64,000 nucleotides of DNA from Methanogenium sp. S4BF (GCF_029633965.1 NZ_CP091277.1:124001-188000), one strand, 5' to 3'; positions 54,524 through 64,000 are shown, counted from the stretch's first letter. Notes: a model not told the origin generated them from the letters alone. Translations and numbers: made by a program.

Positions 54524-56053
54524 TATTGCCGTTGTGGTGGCATGTAAATTGTTCAAATTATTCTGACGATTTGCTGATATTCTGTGATTTTGCGTCAGAT
54601 TTTTGGTTAATTTGTGTGCAGATGTGGTTTCTGTCGGGTGGTTTGAAATGAGTCGGGATTCTAGTGTCGTTGGGGGTCAAATCGTATTTTCAGGATGCTA
54701 TAGATCCTCCAATTGTCTTTCCAATTGATATGTCGGGGTTTATTGACCGGCTGGTGCTGGCCTGTTTTCCAAAAATGCTGCATTGGTATGGGTGATATTT
54801 CAGGATGTCGGGATGGGGTTTGTAGGAGGTGGGTGGGGTTCATGTCATTGGTCCGAGTTTCCGTGTATTGGCTTGGGGAATTTTCTGCGCTTATGTGGTG
54901 GATTTTTCACCATCCGGATGGAGAAAATTGTGTCAGGAATGGCTGGCATCCTTAATTTTGATTTGTCCTGGGTGGTAAACGGCGCCCTTTTTCCATGCGG
55001 GGCCTGGTGTTTGTGATGTGTATTGGTATGGTGGGTGCGGCACTTCGCTCAAAATTCCTCTAAAATTACTGTGTGATTGACGTAACCATTACTGTATTAT
55101 TGAGGAGCCATCTCTAAAATCGCCCTAATTTTGGCTTAATTTCCATACTTCATTCACATTTGTACAAAGGGGATTCGACTTGACCCTCAAATCGGGCCTA
55201 ATATTCACATTCAATATTGGATGATGAGTTTTTGGGAACTGCGTCTCAGTTTTCTCTATTTTGCCTCGGGGGGGGCTTCATGGCCGAAAAATCTCAAAAA
55301 TAATCGGAATTGGATTTGACAAGTTGGATTCAATTTGTGGGCAGTCAAAGCAAGTTTCATTGTCTGAATGTCGGTGTTGTCTGAAATTTAAGCCCAAAAT
55401 GGGGCGATTTATTGGAATAATTTTCAGAATGCCTGGGGCTGTCAATTTCTATTTCGCCATAATTTGAGGGAATTGGGTGAATTGGCAAACTTGGGCTGTA
55501 TGCATCTCAAAGGGGGGGTTGCAACCCGGATGCCACTGCTGAATCTGTATTTTTTGGTTCTTTTTTCCAAAGGTGGTTTATTGGGGTTATTTACTTCTGG
55601 TGTTTCTTCGGCTTCTGGTTTTTTCAATGCGGTGCAAAAAGAGTGGTTGGGGGTGGGGGTGGTGTGGTGATTCTGCCGGATGTGGGTGAAATGTGGAGTA
55701 GAATACAAATGCAGTCTCAGGATTATCTTTTCTGAAGAGGTAGTGTGGTTCATCTGCAAGGGTGAAATGGCAGCAGAGGGGTCTTTATGTGGCCGTTTCC
55801 TGCCCTTTAATGGGGTGGATACTGTTTGTTGGATATATTGTTGGGTTAATTTGTTTGTTCATCTCAGAGATATCAAAAATAGTATTACTGAATTGTTTCC
55901 ATTTTTGAGTCAGTTTTTTTTTCATTTGTCCGGTGAAAAAAGGCTCTTTTGATACCTGTAATTTTGGTAAAACAGCAAATCAATGGGTGGGGTGCATATG
56001 TGTAATTCTGGCGTAAATGAGCGAAAAGGTTCCAATTACTCTTAGAATTGTGT

Positions 56054-56068
56054 GTTACCTTATGTAAC
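56054..56068. repeat. GTTAC-N5-GTAAC inverted repeat
   Basis: GTTACCTTATGTAAC, 5-bp arms and 5-bp spacer, 653 bp before the xerA ATG. First of three related motifs with GTTAC/GTAAC blocks spaced 10 bp apart. Confidence 0.6.
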
Positions 56069-56235
56069 GTGGGTCTAAATCGTTCTTAGTATTTGCTTTA
56101 ATCTTCTGGCCGCCAGACAAATGCGTCAGATCAAGTGGTGTTTTTTGTGTCTGGTTTTTGGGTTCAGCCTGGCTGAAATCCTCTTTTTTGGTCTGAATTG
56201 TTTAAATTGGGCAAATTTTCTGAAGAATTCTTCTC

Positions 56236-56250
56236 GTAACTATTTGTTAC
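56236..56250. repeat. GTAAC-N5-GTTAC inverted repeat
   Basis: GTAACTATTTGTTAC, the same blocks in opposite order with spacer TATTT, which recurs in the third motif. Confidence 0.6.
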
Positions 56251-56486
56251 ATCATCGTCGTACTTGTGGTGGGTGATCCGTTTTTTCCGGTTGCATGTCA
56301 GAAATGGCTGATTATCATTGGAATTGAAGAATTGGGCGTATTTTTAGCAGATTGATTTCTGGTAATCTTTTTGATAGGGGTGTGACTGTTTTTTCCGTAC
56401 CTGCATGTTTTGTGATATCTTTTAAACCGGGCTCAGTAATCGCCTGAATTGTTAATTTCGACCGCAAATTGTGGTTGCGGGGTTCT

Positions 56487-56511
56487 GTTACTATTTGTTA
56501 CTATTTGTTCC
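56487..56511 (+). repeat. Tandem GTTACTATTT repeat
   Basis: The 10-bp unit GTTACTATTT occurs twice (56487-56506) and is followed by a partial unit GTTCC (56507-56511). One-helical-turn spacing suggests cooperative protein binding on one DNA face. Confidence 0.65.
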
Positions 56512-56690
56512 GTATTTTTGTTGTTGTTCTCCTTCTCTTGTGATATTTTTTATGTACTCTGTGTTGTTCTCTTCGGTAATCCTGGCTCTGATTCTCCTGC
56601 ATTATCTCTTTGGATATCCTGGTGTCCGATTCTTCCCTCTCGCTCTGGGGTTTCTGATTTTTGCGCGAAATGACTATTCTACGCAAAAAG

Positions 56691-56699
56691 CATATAAAT
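56691..56699 (+). promoter_or_regulatory. xerA promoter TATA box
   Basis: CATATAAAT centred about 26 bp before the ATG at 56721, preceded by a purine-rich stretch AAAAAG like a BRE. No ribosome site precedes the ATG, so the mRNA is probably leaderless. Confidence 0.6.
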
Positions 56700-56720
56700 G
56701 CTTAAATCAAAGAAATAGCT

Positions 56721-57638
56721 ATGCAGGCAGATTTTTTTTCAGAGTGGCTTCCACGGTTCCTTCATCACCTCAGAATGAGGAATTATTCGCCTGGTACGAT
56801 AGCAAGTTATGGGCAGGTGATCCGAAAATTTGGATATTATCTCTGGATCTGCCGTAACAAGGGTATGGAAAAACTTGTGGTATACTGGCATGATCTGGCT
56901 CATGGGCGCCTTGATACTACGGTGAATACGACTCCGATTGCAATAGATGATTATCTGGCTTTTTTAACGTCATTGCGTGATTATAAAGCTAAAACTCTGC
57001 ATCGGATCCTGTCATCACTTTCGTCATTTTATCGGTATCTGTATGCTCAGGGCGTTATCGGATCTAATCCCCTTCCGGCAGTGGGCCGGCCCAGGATCAA
57101 GGAGGCGGAGCTCAAATATCTCAAACATAATCAGGTGATGCTTCTCTTACAGTCAATTCCTGATGGTGATGCCCGCGACAGGCTGATTATTCGGCTGATA
57201 TATGCTACCGGAGTTCGTGTGTCTGAACTCTGTGGTATAACGCTCTCTGATATCGATTTTGACGATTATACCATACGTGTTTTAGGTAAAGGTGGGAAAA
57301 TACGGATTGTTTTTGTTGATGACGAGACACTTGAAGAGATACGGAAATTTAGTGCGGGGAGGATTGACGGGCCCTTGTTTGTAGGGCAGATGGGGCATGC
57401 AATCTCTCCCCGTACTGTCCAGTACATATTCAATAAATGGGCTCCTAAGGGCATTACGCCCCATAAGATCCGTCACTCATATGCATCTGAATTGTACAGA
57501 AGATCGAAAAATCTCCGGGTTGTACAGGAGAACCTCGGGCATTCCTCAATTCAGACAACTGAAATCTATCTGCACACTGATGTTGATGAAAGGAGGGATG
57601 TTTACCAGCAGTTCTTCCCCCTTTCACGGCAGGATTAG
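56721..57638 (+). CDS. xerA: XerA-type tyrosine recombinase
   Basis: A 305-residue site-specific recombinase of the archaeal XerA type. The core-binding domain (about 1-115) is followed by the catalytic domain with the complete active site: Arg166 (GVRVSEL), Lys190 (LGKGGK), His248 and Arg251 (HKIRHSYA), His274 (NLGHSS) and the nucleophile Tyr283 (TEIYLHT). The chromosomal XerA of Archaea resolves chromosome dimers at dif; a phage or element integrase is the alternative. It is the only gene in 5.4 kb of non-coding, G/T-rich DNA. The ATG at 56721 is placed for leaderless transcription. Confidence 0.92.
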   Translation: MQADFFSEWLPRFLHHLRMRNYSPGTIASYGQVIRKFGYYLWICRNKGMEKLVVYWHDLAHGRLDTTVNTTPIAIDDYLAFLTSLRDYKAKTLHRILSSLSSFYRYLYAQGVIGSNPLPAVGRPRIKEAELKYLKHNQVMLLLQSIPDGDARDRLIIRLIYATGVRVSELCGITLSDIDFDDYTIRVLGKGGKIRIVFVDDETLEEIRKFSAGRIDGPLFVGQMGHAISPRTVQYIFNKWAPKGITPHKIRHSYASELYRRSKNLRVVQENLGHSSIQTTEIYLHTDVDERRDVYQQFFPLSRQD

Positions 57639-57654
57639 ATATTTTATTCATCGC

Positions 57655-57660
57655 TTTTTT
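57655..57660 (+). terminator. U-tract terminator after xerA
   Basis: T6, 17 bp after the xerA stop codon. Confidence 0.4.
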
Positions 57661-58056
57661 ATGCGTGCTCTTACGGTGAGTCTGAGAATTTTTTCATGAA
57701 TCCTGGGTCCTGTCAATATCTTCGAATGATTCATTTCTTCCGTTTTTGATGGGGGCGGGGGGTGTCCCTCTCTTTGTGAATCCTTGTGCACTGTGTGATG
57801 GGTCATGTGGGGTTTGTGTGCTGTTATTGTGTTATTCCTGTGCAAGGTTGCGAGTTCGGAGGTTATTTGCTATATAATTCTCCTAATGGTCTGTTTCTCT
57901 GCCCTTTTTTCATATCGTTGTTCTATCTGCTGCCCACTGTTATTCAACAATAAACTGTATGTTGCTATATGATTTGGGCATGCCATTCGATCACCAATGG
58001 TTGGTCGGTTTGCTGAAAAAAGGGTGAAACTATCTCTCTGATGAGGGGTGTTCATA

Positions 58057-58091
58057 GGCACCTCGAAAAAGTGTGGCTTTTTCGAGGTGCC
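58057..58091. repeat. Perfect 15-bp-arm inverted repeat
   Basis: GGCACCTCGAAAAAG (58057-58071), loop TGTGG, then the exact reverse complement (58077-58091). It lies 419 bp after xerA. It could be a hairpin RNA, a Xer-type or transposon site, or a terminator-like element; no U-tract follows. Confidence 0.75.
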
Positions 58092-58965
58092 GCCAGATCA
58101 ACAGATATTCTGAATATGTGAGTGAAAAGAAATACAAAAAAATTCCAACGATGGGGGAATATCAGAATAAGCAAAAAGAACCATTCCGAATCAATTTTAT
58201 TTCTGGTTTGATGGACCGTTTTCGTGAGGGTATCGGGGGGTCGATGACAATAACAAAGTGGGTTTGGGGTTTTCGGGTACGCAGGTGTTAAAGACCTATG
58301 ACGATTCAGCAATTCAAGATTCCAAATGGGCCTGTTTTTGGTTTGACAATTAATGGGGGCATCTGGCATGAATGTGCTGATGCCTGAACTGTATCCAGCA
58401 TATGTCTGCTATTAATAGAACGAATGTGGACCGAATGGGGCCTTGCAGTGCTGAAGGCGATTCTCCGGTGGTATAACAATAGGGGGCAGGAGGCGGATTT
58501 CAGCTGTACCTGTTCTCTCTAATCTGCTTCAGGGTGATAATTGGCATTTTCCCCTGCCCTCGATCGCAAACGGTGCGCATTTGATATGATCGGTCGGGGT
58601 CAGTTCTTATCTGAATCAATGCAGAATGAATCTCGGAAGGCTGATGGCGGCCGATCCTGCTGTTTGCATGGACAGGCAGTGAATCTGTCCTTTTTTCTTT
58701 CCATTTGGTATTCACTGGTATGCATGGGTCGGTGAATCATAAAACGTCGGATTTCGTTTACCAGCAGTGGATATGTGGGGAATCTTTGGGCAAAAAGTGT
58801 TTTCTTGAAATACTGCAGCTCTCAAGGAAAGCAGCCCTTAAAAAATACTGAATACTCCTGAAAATGGTGCTCAATCAAATGAAGAATCTGGTGCTGGTAT
58901 CTGCTGGAAGCTGACTCATTCTGCATTTTATGACAAATCATCCTCCGTATGCCAGTATCACGGTC

Positions 58966-58993
58966 ATTATTTCGGGTGTATTATTTCGGGTGT
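58966..58993 (+). repeat. 14-bp tandem duplication
   Basis: ATTATTTCGGGTGT repeated twice without spacer. Likely slippage. Confidence 0.6.
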
Positions 58994-59385
58994 ATGGTGG
59001 TGCAGAATCTGGAATATCTGCCTTTAGTAATAAAGGGGCTGCTGTGGTGCGTATGAGGTTATTATTGTTTCTTCCGGATTATCAAATACCATCGCGTAAG
59101 GGATTTGCCACTCGGATCCCGTGTGGAGGGGGCTGTACCTGAAATCAGGCCGTCTTTTTTTCATATATGTGGGTGGAAGTTGGATGAGTGGGTATTCGAG
59201 TGATCTGATTCTCTATTTTATTATATATTGGTGGTTTTGTCCTGCATTTGGGCACATGTCAGAGATTGGTTATTGGAGGTGTGGCACTCCTCTCCTGTTC
59301 TATCTGGTAGGGATACGGTGAGACAAAAAAGATCTGCTCAGCTATCTGAAACGTGAAACGGGATAAAATAAGGGTTATTCATTTA

Positions 59386-60642
59386 TTACTTAACCAGTCT
59401 CTGCACAACGAACAGTGCTCCAAGAGCGGTGAATATGCCGGCATATAAGGGAAGTCCTGAGGCTGTGGGTGTGGGGATGGAGGGTTCCGGAGATGCAGAT
59501 CCATCTGTATCAACGGGTGTTTGCAAGGGTGCAGTCGTTTCCGGAACAGATTCCGTATTCTCAAAGGTCATGAGTGCATATGTCCCGGATTCTGATATCT
59601 TTGCAACAAGGGTATTGCCTTTCAGTTCAGTTGGGAGGATAGTCCATTCTCCATTTTTGTATTCAGCAATAAACCGTGCATTCGTCTCGAGTCCTTCATC
59701 ACCTGTGATTGAAAAGTCTGCCGGCTCACTGAAACGGAGTGATGCCGGTGAAAGCACATATGCTCCGTAGACAAGCTCCCATTCATCCGGTATGTCTTTA
59801 GGATGGGAATTTTTCATAATTACAATGTCCTCGGCTTCTGCTCCTGACATGGTTTCTGTCAGGGCATTTAGTGCTGCATACCCATCGATTGATGATGCTG
59901 TTATTTCTGTGTCCTGGGCTGCTGTATCTGGTGTTGCTGTGGGGTTTGCTGAATATTCAACATCATCACCGCCCGATGAGGACTGTGTCGGGACTGCTGT
60001 TGGAACTGTTGTCGGGATTGCTTCGCCCACCTCTATTTTTTTATGTAATGCTTCCGTTCCGTCAACAGATACGATGATGGTGGCCGTCCCCTGGTCCATA
60101 TTGTTAATGGTATATGATATTGATGAGTCGTCAACTCCTGATTTCACTCCGTTCAGTTCAAGAGAAATTGAAACCAGGCTGGCTTCCGGCAGGGCTTTTC
60201 CGGTGATCTCAAGCATTGCTATCTCAGATCCCCCGTTAATCAATCCGAAACTTTCCTCATCATTTATAACGCCATCTCTGACTGGGTGGTCATCACTCCC
60301 GAATCCAAGACTTTTAATCGGGCTGTCCGAGTCCTGCTGGTACCTGAAATTGGTCCATATGATTGGTTCCGCCTGTACTATTACAGTTGTATCGGAAAGC
60401 GTAAATGGCATATTCAGGTTATTGGACGAAAATGCAAACTCCTGATTTTCTTCAGGTACAATATCTGCGCCGATGTGCATGGAAAAGGAGCTGCCGTCCT
60501 CAAGTCCCTGAATTGTTACGGTTATTTGTCCCCCTTCTTCAATATGGTCAGGTCCTGCGGTTATCGAAAGTGCCTGTACTCCTGATGCAAGAAATGCAAT
60601 GATGAGGATGCACAGAAGTGTTATGTATTTTTTTTGAGCCAT
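59386..60642 (-). CDS. Surface-anchored protein of unknown function
   Basis: A 418-residue exported protein. Residues 1-24 are a signal peptide (KKYITLLCILIIAFLASGVQA). The mature N-terminus LSITAGPDHIEEGGQITVTI is a beta-domain likely shared with other Methanomicrobiales surface proteins. A Thr/Pro/Ser linker (about 200-235) precedes a second beta domain, rich in aromatic and acidic residues (about 245-370). A Pro/Thr-rich stalk then ends in the hydrophobic anchor LPLYAGIFTALGALFVV and a basic end (QRLVK), the layout of archaeal cell-surface proteins processed or anchored at the C-terminus. An AGGT ribosome site precedes ATG 60642. The function is unknown. Confidence 0.75.
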   Translation of the reverse strand: MAQKKYITLLCILIIAFLASGVQALSITAGPDHIEEGGQITVTIQGLEDGSSFSMHIGADIVPEENQEFAFSSNNLNMPFTLSDTTVIVQAEPIIWTNFRYQQDSDSPIKSLGFGSDDHPVRDGVINDEESFGLINGGSEIAMLEITGKALPEASLVSISLELNGVKSGVDDSSISYTINNMDQGTATIIVSVDGTEALHKKIEVGEAIPTTVPTAVPTQSSSGGDDVEYSANPTATPDTAAQDTEITASSIDGYAALNALTETMSGAEAEDIVIMKNSHPKDIPDEWELVYGAYVLSPASLRFSEPADFSITGDEGLETNARFIAEYKNGEWTILPTELKGNTLVAKISESGTYALMTFENTESVPETTAPLQTPVDTDGSASPEPSIPTPTASGLPLYAGIFTALGALFVVQRLVK

Positions 60643-61224
60643 GCGATTACCTGATTAATATTTTCAGTAATATGATATGAAATTGCTGTCATGCGTATTT
60701 TCAGGTCCAAATAATCCCCTATCCAATACTCTATTATGGTCCTGATTTCATCACAAATCTTAAATGAATTGCGCGAAAATCGACATATATTGGTTTAATA
60801 ATCTATTTTAAACATATTTGCGGTTTAAATGTGCTTCATTCAGTTATGTATGCAATATTGGAAGGCAGGAATCCGAATCTGTTATAGATCTGTTATAGTA
60901 TAGCACATTTTTATTCATTAACAATTGTTTAATTGAAATTTTCAGGATGTGTGTGTCGATTTTTCGTCACCGATTTCTCCAGTTATGTTTTTTTCAGATT
61001 GAGATATGTTTATATAGTTATGTTTGAATGCCAAATTTTGATTAAATTACTAAATTAATGCTTATTTCAAGCAATAATACTGAGATATGGATTATATGGA
61101 TTGTTTAAATCAACAATAATATTTATAATCATTACTGGTATGCAATACCAAAAAATCCTGCAGGGATGACAAATTTATTATATTTTCCTAGCGTTGACAA
61201 TGGTATTTACTGAGAGGTAGATTT
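60643..61224. other. 582-bp divergent AT-rich region between two surface-protein genes
   Basis: No gene. Contains TATA-like elements, including TTTATATAG near 61009 and ATTTATAATC near 61121 for the protease, and an 11-bp tandem repeat at 60877-60898. Confidence 0.5.
60877..60898 (+). repeat. 11-bp tandem repeat ATCTGTTATAG
   Basis: Two exact copies, 60877-60887 and 60888-60898, then TATAG. It sits in the divergent intergenic region, so an operator role is possible. Confidence 0.55.
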
Positions 61225-64000
61225 ATGGGATCGCTTGTAAATAAATGCATATTTCTGTCATTTGCATTATTCCTCCTGATTGTGTCTGCGTCAGCAGCGC
61301 AATTTGACGGTGATGGAACTGGCGAATATGTGATTGTAGACCCGCCACAGGATGCTGGCGGGGAGCGTATTCCGGTCTTTTTGATCATGAGTGATCAACC
61401 GACCGGGACTACGTCGGTACAGATGATGAAAGCTGTTGCTGCGTCGCAGCAGGAGATGGCAATGGGTGCACTTGCCAGAATGGATCCTCTGGCCGCACAA
61501 ACTGCACAGTCTTACTGGATTGTAAATGCCATTCGTGTGGAGGCATATCCGGCAGACCTTGAAAAGCTTGCATTGCTGCCCGGAGTGGATCACATTGAAC
61601 ATGACTTTACGGTTACAGCGACCGATCCTGTCATAGAGACGATGAATGAGGTGTCTCCGGATTCCATTGTGTATTCAACCGAAGAGGGTGGCATTGTCTG
61701 GAGTGCAGATTTTATCGAAGCCCCATCCGTATGGGATACGGGAAATCTCGGTGCCGGAGTCAATATCTCAATTATTGATACTGGTATTGACGGTAGTCAC
61801 CCTGCCTTTGGCAACCGGATTGTCGCATGGGCTGATTTTGTCAATGGTAATAATGAGACGCCATATGATGACAATGGCCACGGCACACACTGTGCAGGGA
61901 CATCTGCCGGAGGTGTTGTGGAAACGACATACGGTGGCAACATAATTGATGTGGTGCTGGGTGTGGCACCCGGTGCAAACCTGATGGGTGCAAAGGTCCT
62001 GAATGCAGCCGGAAGCGGTCAATTCTCCGATATCCTGGACGGTGTTGAGTGGTCGGTTGAGAATGGGGCAGATATTATCTCCATGAGTCTTGGTGCATTC
62101 TATGGTCCGTGGAGTGAGTATTTCTCTTCTGAAACGATTGTCGGAATGCTTGAGGCCAATTCTTCTGTAGAAGTAACCGTTGAGGCAGCGCCATCATTCG
62201 AAACGAACTTTGAGCCGCAGTTCATTGTTGGAGCTGTGTACGGAGGCAATGCAGGAAGCTATGTTATTGATGAGATTATCAATGGCGGAAACGTGACCTT
62301 TACCGTAACTGATGGAGATGGTTACACTGCTACAGGCAGTGCCATTGACTGGCTTGGATTTGATACCCCATCGAATATCTACTACTTCAAGGCACCGTAT
62401 ACAGACAATTCAGGTGCATGGACAGGCAACTGGAAAGCGACGCTGACTAACGCAGGGAGCGAGAGCATCAGCGTCGATAGTATCAGGATAGCGGTCTGTT
62501 ATCAGTCCAATGGTAGGGACCTGGTTTCAGAAACACTGAACAACGTGATGAACCTCGATACTACGGTTGTTGTTTCCGCCGGAAATGATGGTGAATTCGG
62601 CCATGGTACCATCGGCATGCCGGGTACAGCAGAGGACGTCATCACGGTCGGTGCCACGGATTACATGATGGACTATCTGGCGACATTCAGCGGTATGGGC
62701 CCGGTGGACTCAGCTAACCCCTATATCAAACCTGATGTTGTTGCTCCAGGCGTGGGGATCATCTCTTCATATAAGGATGGGCGATATGCAATTCTTGACG
62801 GAACATCCATGTCGGCACCTGCAGTGGCAGGAACAGCGGCACTGATGCTTGCAGGAAACAGCAGTCTCTCTTCTACAGATATCAAAGACGCCCTGATGGA
62901 TTCAGCTGTTCACATTGACGAGAATGGTGCTGTGCATGACACGATGGTGAAAAACAGTGTCTACGGTGCCGGAAGAGTGAACGCCTTTGAGGCAGTCAAT
63001 GTAACAGGTGGTCTGGGTAACACCCCGATTGGTGACGGTGTTATCTATGAACTCTTTGGCGGCAGTGTTTCAGAAGAATTTACTGTTTACGGCAATCTGC
63101 TGCCCGTCATCGCAGTCGCGTGGAATGTCACCGGCGGTGTGCCGATGGCAGGCGAAGATGTTGAATTCTCTGTCGGGAGAAACGCTTACGCTCCTCCCTA
63201 TGACTTTGTGAATCAGACCGTTGTTACCGATGCGTCGGGCAATGCCCTGACATCGATGGATCTCTCCACGTATGCCGATAATACAGGCCTGATGCTGCGT
63301 ATCACCTGGAATGAGCATAAAATAGAACAAGCTTTCTTCAAGGCTGCCCCTCCGCCAGAAATGCCGGCTGGTGACTTTATCTATAAATCACAAGATTACC
63401 GGGCAGCACCGAACGACACGTTATCCATTATGTATCCCCTCTTAAATACAGACGGGACACCATACACCGATGATGTGGTATTGACAATTCGGAACAATTC
63501 GCCGGTGCCGATCGTCTATACTGAGACAATTACCCCGGTTGGCGGAGTTGTGGCAACGGAACTGAACCTGAGCGCGATTATTGAGGACGTCGGAGATTAT
63601 TGGTATTATTCAATTTATCTGAATGATGTACGGGTAGGCTCTCTCAATTCCGAGGAGGATGACCGTTATGAAGTATCGATTTCTCCGGAATATTCAATCT
63701 GCAGTCCCGGCTCTTCGATTGATATCAGTGCAGTCATCTCTTCCGGACATTACGGAAAATCTACCAGCACTACTGCTACTGCGACAGTGGTAGCATTTAG
63801 TGAGACCCAGATAAACTCCCTTACTGCAGAAGCACGCAATTCGCTCCTTGGAGGGGAGCTTACATCCCTTGCTGACCTCGAAGCAGAGATTCAGGGGATG
63901 GATGTCACTGGATATTCTGAAAATTTCGACATGAACAGTGGTATCGGTGTCTACAGCCTGACCATGCCTGAGGGTGCGTACCTCGCACTGGTCTATGTTA
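61225..64000 (+). CDS. Secreted subtilisin-family (S8) protease, partial at the right edge
   Basis: Open frame of 925 complete codons to the edge, without a stop. Signal peptide about residues 1-26 (CIFLSFALFLLIVSASA), then an I9-like propeptide (about 40-135). The catalytic domain has the full triad: Asp185 (IIDTGIDG), His219 (NGHGTHCAGT) and Ser528 (DGTSMSAPAVAG), with oxyanion Asn454 (SAGNDG). The long insertion between His and Ser (about 290-420) is an extra beta domain. Beta-rich extracellular domains follow from about 600. It probably degrades peptides or processes surface proteins. GAGAGGT precedes the ATG. The 3' end is outside the window. Confidence 0.92.
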   Translation, partial: MGSLVNKCIFLSFALFLLIVSASAAQFDGDGTGEYVIVDPPQDAGGERIPVFLIMSDQPTGTTSVQMMKAVAASQQEMAMGALARMDPLAAQTAQSYWIVNAIRVEAYPADLEKLALLPGVDHIEHDFTVTATDPVIETMNEVSPDSIVYSTEEGGIVWSADFIEAPSVWDTGNLGAGVNISIIDTGIDGSHPAFGNRIVAWADFVNGNNETPYDDNGHGTHCAGTSAGGVVETTYGGNIIDVVLGVAPGANLMGAKVLNAAGSGQFSDILDGVEWSVENGADIISMSLGAFYGPWSEYFSSETIVGMLEANSSVEVTVEAAPSFETNFEPQFIVGAVYGGNAGSYVIDEIINGGNVTFTVTDGDGYTATGSAIDWLGFDTPSNIYYFKAPYTDNSGAWTGNWKATLTNAGSESISVDSIRIAVCYQSNGRDLVSETLNNVMNLDTTVVVSAGNDGEFGHGTIGMPGTAEDVITVGATDYMMDYLATFSGMGPVDSANPYIKPDVVAPGVGIISSYKDGRYAILDGTSMSAPAVAGTAALMLAGNSSLSSTDIKDALMDSAVHIDENGAVHDTMVKNSVYGAGRVNAFEAVNVTGGLGNTPIGDGVIYELFGGSVSEEFTVYGNLLPVIAVAWNVTGGVPMAGEDVEFSVGRNAYAPPYDFVNQTVVTDASGNALTSMDLSTYADNTGLMLRITWNEHKIEQAFFKAAPPPEMPAGDFIYKSQDYRAAPNDTLSIMYPLLNTDGTPYTDDVVLTIRNNSPVPIVYTETITPVGGVVATELNLSAIIEDVGDYWYYSIYLNDVRVGSLNSEEDDRYEVSISPEYSICSPGSSIDISAVISSGHYGKSTSTTATATVVAFSETQINSLTAEARNSLLGGELTSLADLEAEIQGMDVTGYSENFDMNSGIGVYSLTMPEGAYLALVYV

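Larger units (their letters stand above)
54003..56720. other. 2.7-kb gene-free, G/T-rich region upstream of xerA
   Basis: No gene is recognisable. The plus strand is strongly biased: in 54361-54420 I count 4 A, 6 C and 50 G or T, with runs of 5 to 8 G. Contains an 18-bp direct repeat, GTTAC/GTAAC motifs, a G-quadruplex-type motif and the xerA promoter, each listed separately. Short frames (for example at 54713, 55261, 55464 and 55680) are Gly/Trp/Val/Cys-rich, as expected from G/T-rich non-coding DNA. Confidence 0.6.
57639..59385. other. 1.75-kb gene-free region downstream of xerA
   Basis: Again G/T-rich on the plus strand, with G runs such as in 57751-57770. No gene recognised; small frames at 58541, 58930 and 59121 look random. 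Holds a perfect hairpin (58057-58091) and a 14-bp tandem duplication (58966-58993). Confidence 0.6.

Noticed and set aside
55826-55850. TTGGATATATT as a possible dif left arm
   Set aside because: It resembles the left arm of the Pyrococcus dif as I remember it, but the right half does not pair or match; too weak to call.
54713-55952. Several 60-90 residue frames in the G/T-rich tract
   Set aside because: Gly-, Trp-, Val- and Cys-rich products are what G/T-rich random sequence gives; no start signals or homology.
54003-59385. Transposon or CRISPR remnants
   Set aside because: No transposase fragment and no regularly spaced repeats were found; the repeats present are isolated pairs.
1-64000. 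tRNA or rRNA genes
   Set aside because: I looked for the T-arm pattern GGTTCRANTCC and for conserved rRNA segments on both strands and saw none; a covariance-model search would be decisive.

Overview
The window comes from a methanogenic euryarchaeon, most probably of the order Methanomicrobiales (the order is an inference from gene content). It encodes the methyl-coenzyme M reductase (MCR) activation ATPase A2 with methanogenesis marker proteins 3, 5, 6, 7, 15 and 17. It also has F420 biosynthesis (CofD) and F420:NADP oxidoreductase genes, a form III RuBisCO next to ribose-1,5-bisphosphate isomerase, archaeal RadB, family B polymerase and Cdc48, and the archaeal mevalonate-branch enzymes. Promoters look archaeal (TATA about 25 bp before TSS or ATG), and many starts appear leaderless. 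No rRNA, tRNA or CRISPR array was recognised.

Layout. 1-9 kb: a broken 2TM-domain gene, pyrK-pyrD (leftward), mdh-polB (rightward), an empty stretch, two flavodoxins, a DUF3821-like exported protein and an AhpD-like protein. 8.5-15.4 kb: one leftward, tightly overlapping operon atwA-mmp3-mmp6-mmp5-mmp15-mmp17-mmp7, whose products are expected to reduce and activate MCR. 15.5-28.5 kb: a HAD phosphatase, R15P isomerase-RuBisCO, dapF, radB-larC, cdc48, an acyl-CoA ligase, a KaiC-like protein with a lost P-loop, a short methionine synthase and aspS. 28.6-34.5 kb: UspA, a 1386-residue HEAT protein with a three-fold 705-bp internal repeat, and an exported protein. 34.5-41.6 kb: leftward cofD, a membrane protein and a divergent cofD paralogue, facing a rightward HD hydrolase, ubiX, ubiD and aconitase-X genes (modified mevalonate pathway). 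41.7-54 kb: HEAT protein, Amt with an NrpR-type operator, SulP, UspA, an FMN glutamate-synthase-like protein, F420:NADP oxidoreductase, trpF, and the operon acidic protein-mobB/moaE-glmM.

54.0-59.4 kb is a striking gene-poor tract of about 5.4 kb, very rich in G and T on the given strand. Its only convincing gene is a XerA-type tyrosine recombinase. It carries short inverted and direct repeats and one perfect 15-bp-stem hairpin. It could be a replication-terminus/dif region or eroded integrated DNA. 59.4-64 kb holds two surface or secreted proteins; the last, a subtilisin-family protease, runs off the right edge.

A recurring architectural feature is four divergent gene pairs separated by 49-54 bp, each with one AT-rich core midway, as expected if a single TATA region serves two leaderless transcripts.
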